This document shows, in pieces, positions 7,006 to 8,323 of a DNA stretch of 8,323 nucleotides (position 1 is its first letter; each line of letters starts with the position of its first letter). This DNA comes from Spirochaetaceae bacterium (GTDB lineage Bacteria; Spirochaetota; Spirochaetia; Treponematales; Rectinemataceae). The translations under genes and the position numbers were made by a program. The notes under the pieces are model-generated. The model ran no database searches. It had not been told where the DNA came from and was given only the letters and a program-made list of their open reading frames with translations. The stretch lies in NCBI GenBank assembly GCA_003452735.1, contig DMNL01000003.1, positions 1 through 8,323 on the forward strand. Direction: 5' to 3'.

Positions 7006-7069
7006 GGTTTTTAAGGCATTCTATTATTTTCAAAAGCCACTGCGGTTGCCTTAGTGCTTGAATAGGCCA

Positions 7070-7097
7070 TAGACAGCCCTCCTTTGCTTCATATATA
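7070..7097 (+). promoter_or_regulatory. Possible promoter of the HAD hydrolase gene
   Basis: TAGACA (7070-7075, 5/6 to TTGACA) and TATATA (7092-7097, 4/6 to TATAAT) are 16 bases apart. Transcription would begin around 7104, almost at the ATG at 7107, which has no Shine-Dalgarno. This would give a leaderless or near-leaderless message. A weak match. Confidence 0.3.
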
Positions 7098-7106
7098 CAG
7101 TTGTTT

Positions 7107-7793
7107 ATGGAAGGACGGTCTCGCCTGCGCGCAGTGGCATTCGATGTCGATGGTACTCTTTACCCGGAATCTTCAATCGCTCTGAGATGTGTTGACTTAT
7201 TCTTTGGTCAACCTCGCATATTTATGGCCTTTTCAACTGTAAGAAAAGAAATCAGATTTCTGCAAGCGCAACCTAACTATATTCCTCGAAATATGGAGGA
7301 GCTTCATAGTTTGCAGGTCTCGCTTCTTGCAAAGCGTCTAAAAATGGACGAGTCGCACATCGAACAATCCATAGAGAAAATTTTCTATCATCTTGTGCCG
7401 GAGCGTTTCTCATCGATCCATCCTTATAGAGGGACAAGGCAAGCTATCGAGGCGATACGACAGAACGGATTGATAATAGCTGCTCTTTCCGATTTGCCTC
7501 CACAAGAGAAATTGCAATTCCTTGGTCTTCATGATCTATTCGACTACAAACTCTGCACAGAAGAATGGGGTGTGCTAAAACCCCACCAGCGCGCCTTCGA
7601 TGGTATGGTTAAAACTATTCGTGTTCAGCCTTTCGAGACTCTCTATGTTGGAAATAATATAGAGTACGATATCCTTGGCGCTAAAAAAGCAGGCTTGCGA
7701 GCAGCCTTACGAGGGCGACAAAACTCAGCTGCAGATCTTTCATTTTCTAATTGGGAAGAACTTACGCAGTGGGTATTGGCTCATTCCTATTAA
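7107..7793 (+). CDS. HAD-superfamily hydrolase, likely phosphatase with helical cap
   Basis: A HAD hydrolase of about 228 residues, of the family that removes phosphate from small molecules through an Asp-phosphate intermediate. Counting from the ATG at 7107, motif I is AFDVDGTLY with nucleophile Asp13 and acid/base Asp15. A helical insertion (about 22-100) looks like a C1-type cap. Motif II is the Ser in ALSDLPP (about 128), and motif III the Lys in VLKPH (about 158). Motif IV is VGNNIEYD, in which the first acidic residue has become Asn and a later Asp (188) is kept. No signal peptide or membrane segment is seen. A TTG at 7101 could add two residues; neither start has a Shine-Dalgarno. It begins about 100 bases after the hydrogenase operon, probably under its own promoter, and converges on the next gene. 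The substrate cannot be told from the sequence; a phosphoglycolate or nucleotide phosphatase-like role is possible. Confidence 0.88.
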   Translation: MEGRSRLRAVAFDVDGTLYPESSIALRCVDLFFGQPRIFMAFSTVRKEIRFLQAQPNYIPRNMEELHSLQVSLLAKRLKMDESHIEQSIEKIFYHLVPERFSSIHPYRGTRQAIEAIRQNGLIIAALSDLPPQEKLQFLGLHDLFDYKLCTEEWGVLKPHQRAFDGMVKTIRVQPFETLYVGNNIEYDILGAKKAGLRAALRGRQNSAADLSFSNWEELTQWVLAHSY

Positions 7794-7820
7794 GAACTTA
7801 AAGATCCCTCTTGGAAATAG

Positions 7821-8323
7821 CTACTTAATGCAGTATTCTTCTCCAGGCTGGGCGAATCTAAGTTGTCCAACCCTATCCATCTTCCTGCTTAGATGAATTC
7901 CCAAGACGCGATCTATGTCATTTCCCACGCTCTGTCTTTGCTCTGAAAGAACCGCACATTCCTCGCTCCTACTCCTAATGTGACTCTTTGCTGCCATAAG
8001 TTCTCTCGGACTCATATGAACGCCATTTTCCTCTTCACCATTCGTGTCACAGAGGATAAGCTTTGCGCTTGAGTTTAATAGCTTATATATACCATCGAAC
8101 ATAGAAGTATCTGAGCTATATATAAATAGCGCTTTCTCAAGGTAATCGCAACAAGAAGGAAGCTCATTCTCATGCCCTGCTTTGCCAACTATAAGTGAAA
8201 AGGTAGGAACCGAATGCTTCGTACGCAAGAATCCAAACCAAAGACCTCCCTTTACAGGTAAGACAGTTTTTTCGTCGACTTCTATAAACCTTACTCTTTG
8301 GTCGAATTCGGACAAATATTGGT
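7821..8323 (-). CDS. Unrecognised protein, C-terminal part (cut by window edge)
   Basis: The open frame runs from the right edge to a TAG stop at 7821-7823, about 167 residues. It remains open upstream of the TTG at 8315, so the true start is probably beyond the window. I do not recognise the family. The first 45 or so visible residues look like beta strands (VRFIEVDEKTVLPV, LWFGFL). The middle alternates strand and helix (ALFIYSSD, AKLILCD). The last 60 are charged and helical (SPRELMAAKSHIRSRSEE). Several cysteines are present, including a CC pair, but no metal-site spacing I know. There is no obvious membrane segment or lipobox in the visible part. It converges on the HAD gene with only 27 bases between the stop codons and no clear terminator. 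Support for coding is the long open frame and plausible composition. Confidence 0.65.
   Translation of the reverse strand, partial: QYLSEFDQRVRFIEVDEKTVLPVKGGLWFGFLRTKHSVPTFSLIVGKAGHENELPSCCDYLEKALFIYSSDTSMFDGIYKLLNSSAKLILCDTNGEEENGVHMSPRELMAAKSHIRSRSEECAVLSEQRQSVGNDIDRVLGIHLSRKMDRVGQLRFAQPGEEYCIK

Noticed and set aside
7012..7053. Inverted repeat TAAGGCA / TGCCTTA after the hydrogenase operon as a terminator
   Set aside because: The stem is only seven base pairs with a 28-base loop and no T run follows the second arm. It is not a convincing intrinsic terminator.
7790..7801. TTAAG-AA-CTTAA between the convergent genes as a bidirectional terminator
   Set aside because: Five AT-rich pairs around a two-base loop are too weak and sterically poor for a terminator.

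Overview
The window looks like chromosomal DNA of an anaerobic, hydrogen-metabolising bacterium of moderate GC content. The sequence does not fix the taxon. A fermenter, acetogen or spirochaete/clostridium-like anaerobe is a reasonable guess, because trimeric [FeFe] hydrogenases with fused diaphorase subunits are found in such organisms, but this is inference.

Layout. Positions 1-290 (minus) hold the N-terminal part of adenylate kinase (adk), cut by the window edge. Positions 395-1330 (minus) encode a NadD-like nucleotidyltransferase-fold protein with a degenerate HxGH motif and a roughly 95-residue N-terminal extension. A divergent intergenic region (1331-1515) carries a good sigma70-type promoter and a small AT-rich palindrome reading into the plus-strand hydrogenase operon. 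The operon runs 1516-7005 with tight coupling and strong Shine-Dalgarno sites. It encodes a NuoE/HndA-like [2Fe-2S] subunit (1516-2031), a 1064-residue fusion of an HndB-like [2Fe-2S] domain, a NuoF/HndC-like FMN/NADH diaphorase and an NfnB/GltD-like FAD/NADPH oxidoreductase (2028-5222), and an HndD-type [FeFe] hydrogenase catalytic subunit (5236-7005). A HAD-superfamily hydrolase follows (7107-7793, plus). It converges on an unrecognised gene (7821-8323, minus) that runs off the right edge.

How the genes work together. The three operon products resemble the subunits of NAD(P)-linked, possibly electron-bifurcating hydrogenases (Hnd/HydABC type). The notable twist is that the flavoprotein subunit also carries a full NADPH-type second flavin module. 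One complex could therefore connect H2, ferredoxin, NAD(H) and NADP(H). This is the most interesting system in the window. The domain assignments are read directly from motifs; the reaction stoichiometry is inference. The hydrogenase maturases (HydE, HydF, HydG) are not in the window.

The three hydrogenase genes have strong Shine-Dalgarno sequences. The flanking adk, nucleotidyltransferase and HAD genes show none, and have TATAAT-like hexamers a few bases before their start codons, which hints at leaderless transcription. No tRNA, rRNA, CRISPR array, insertion sequence or convincing intrinsic terminator was seen.
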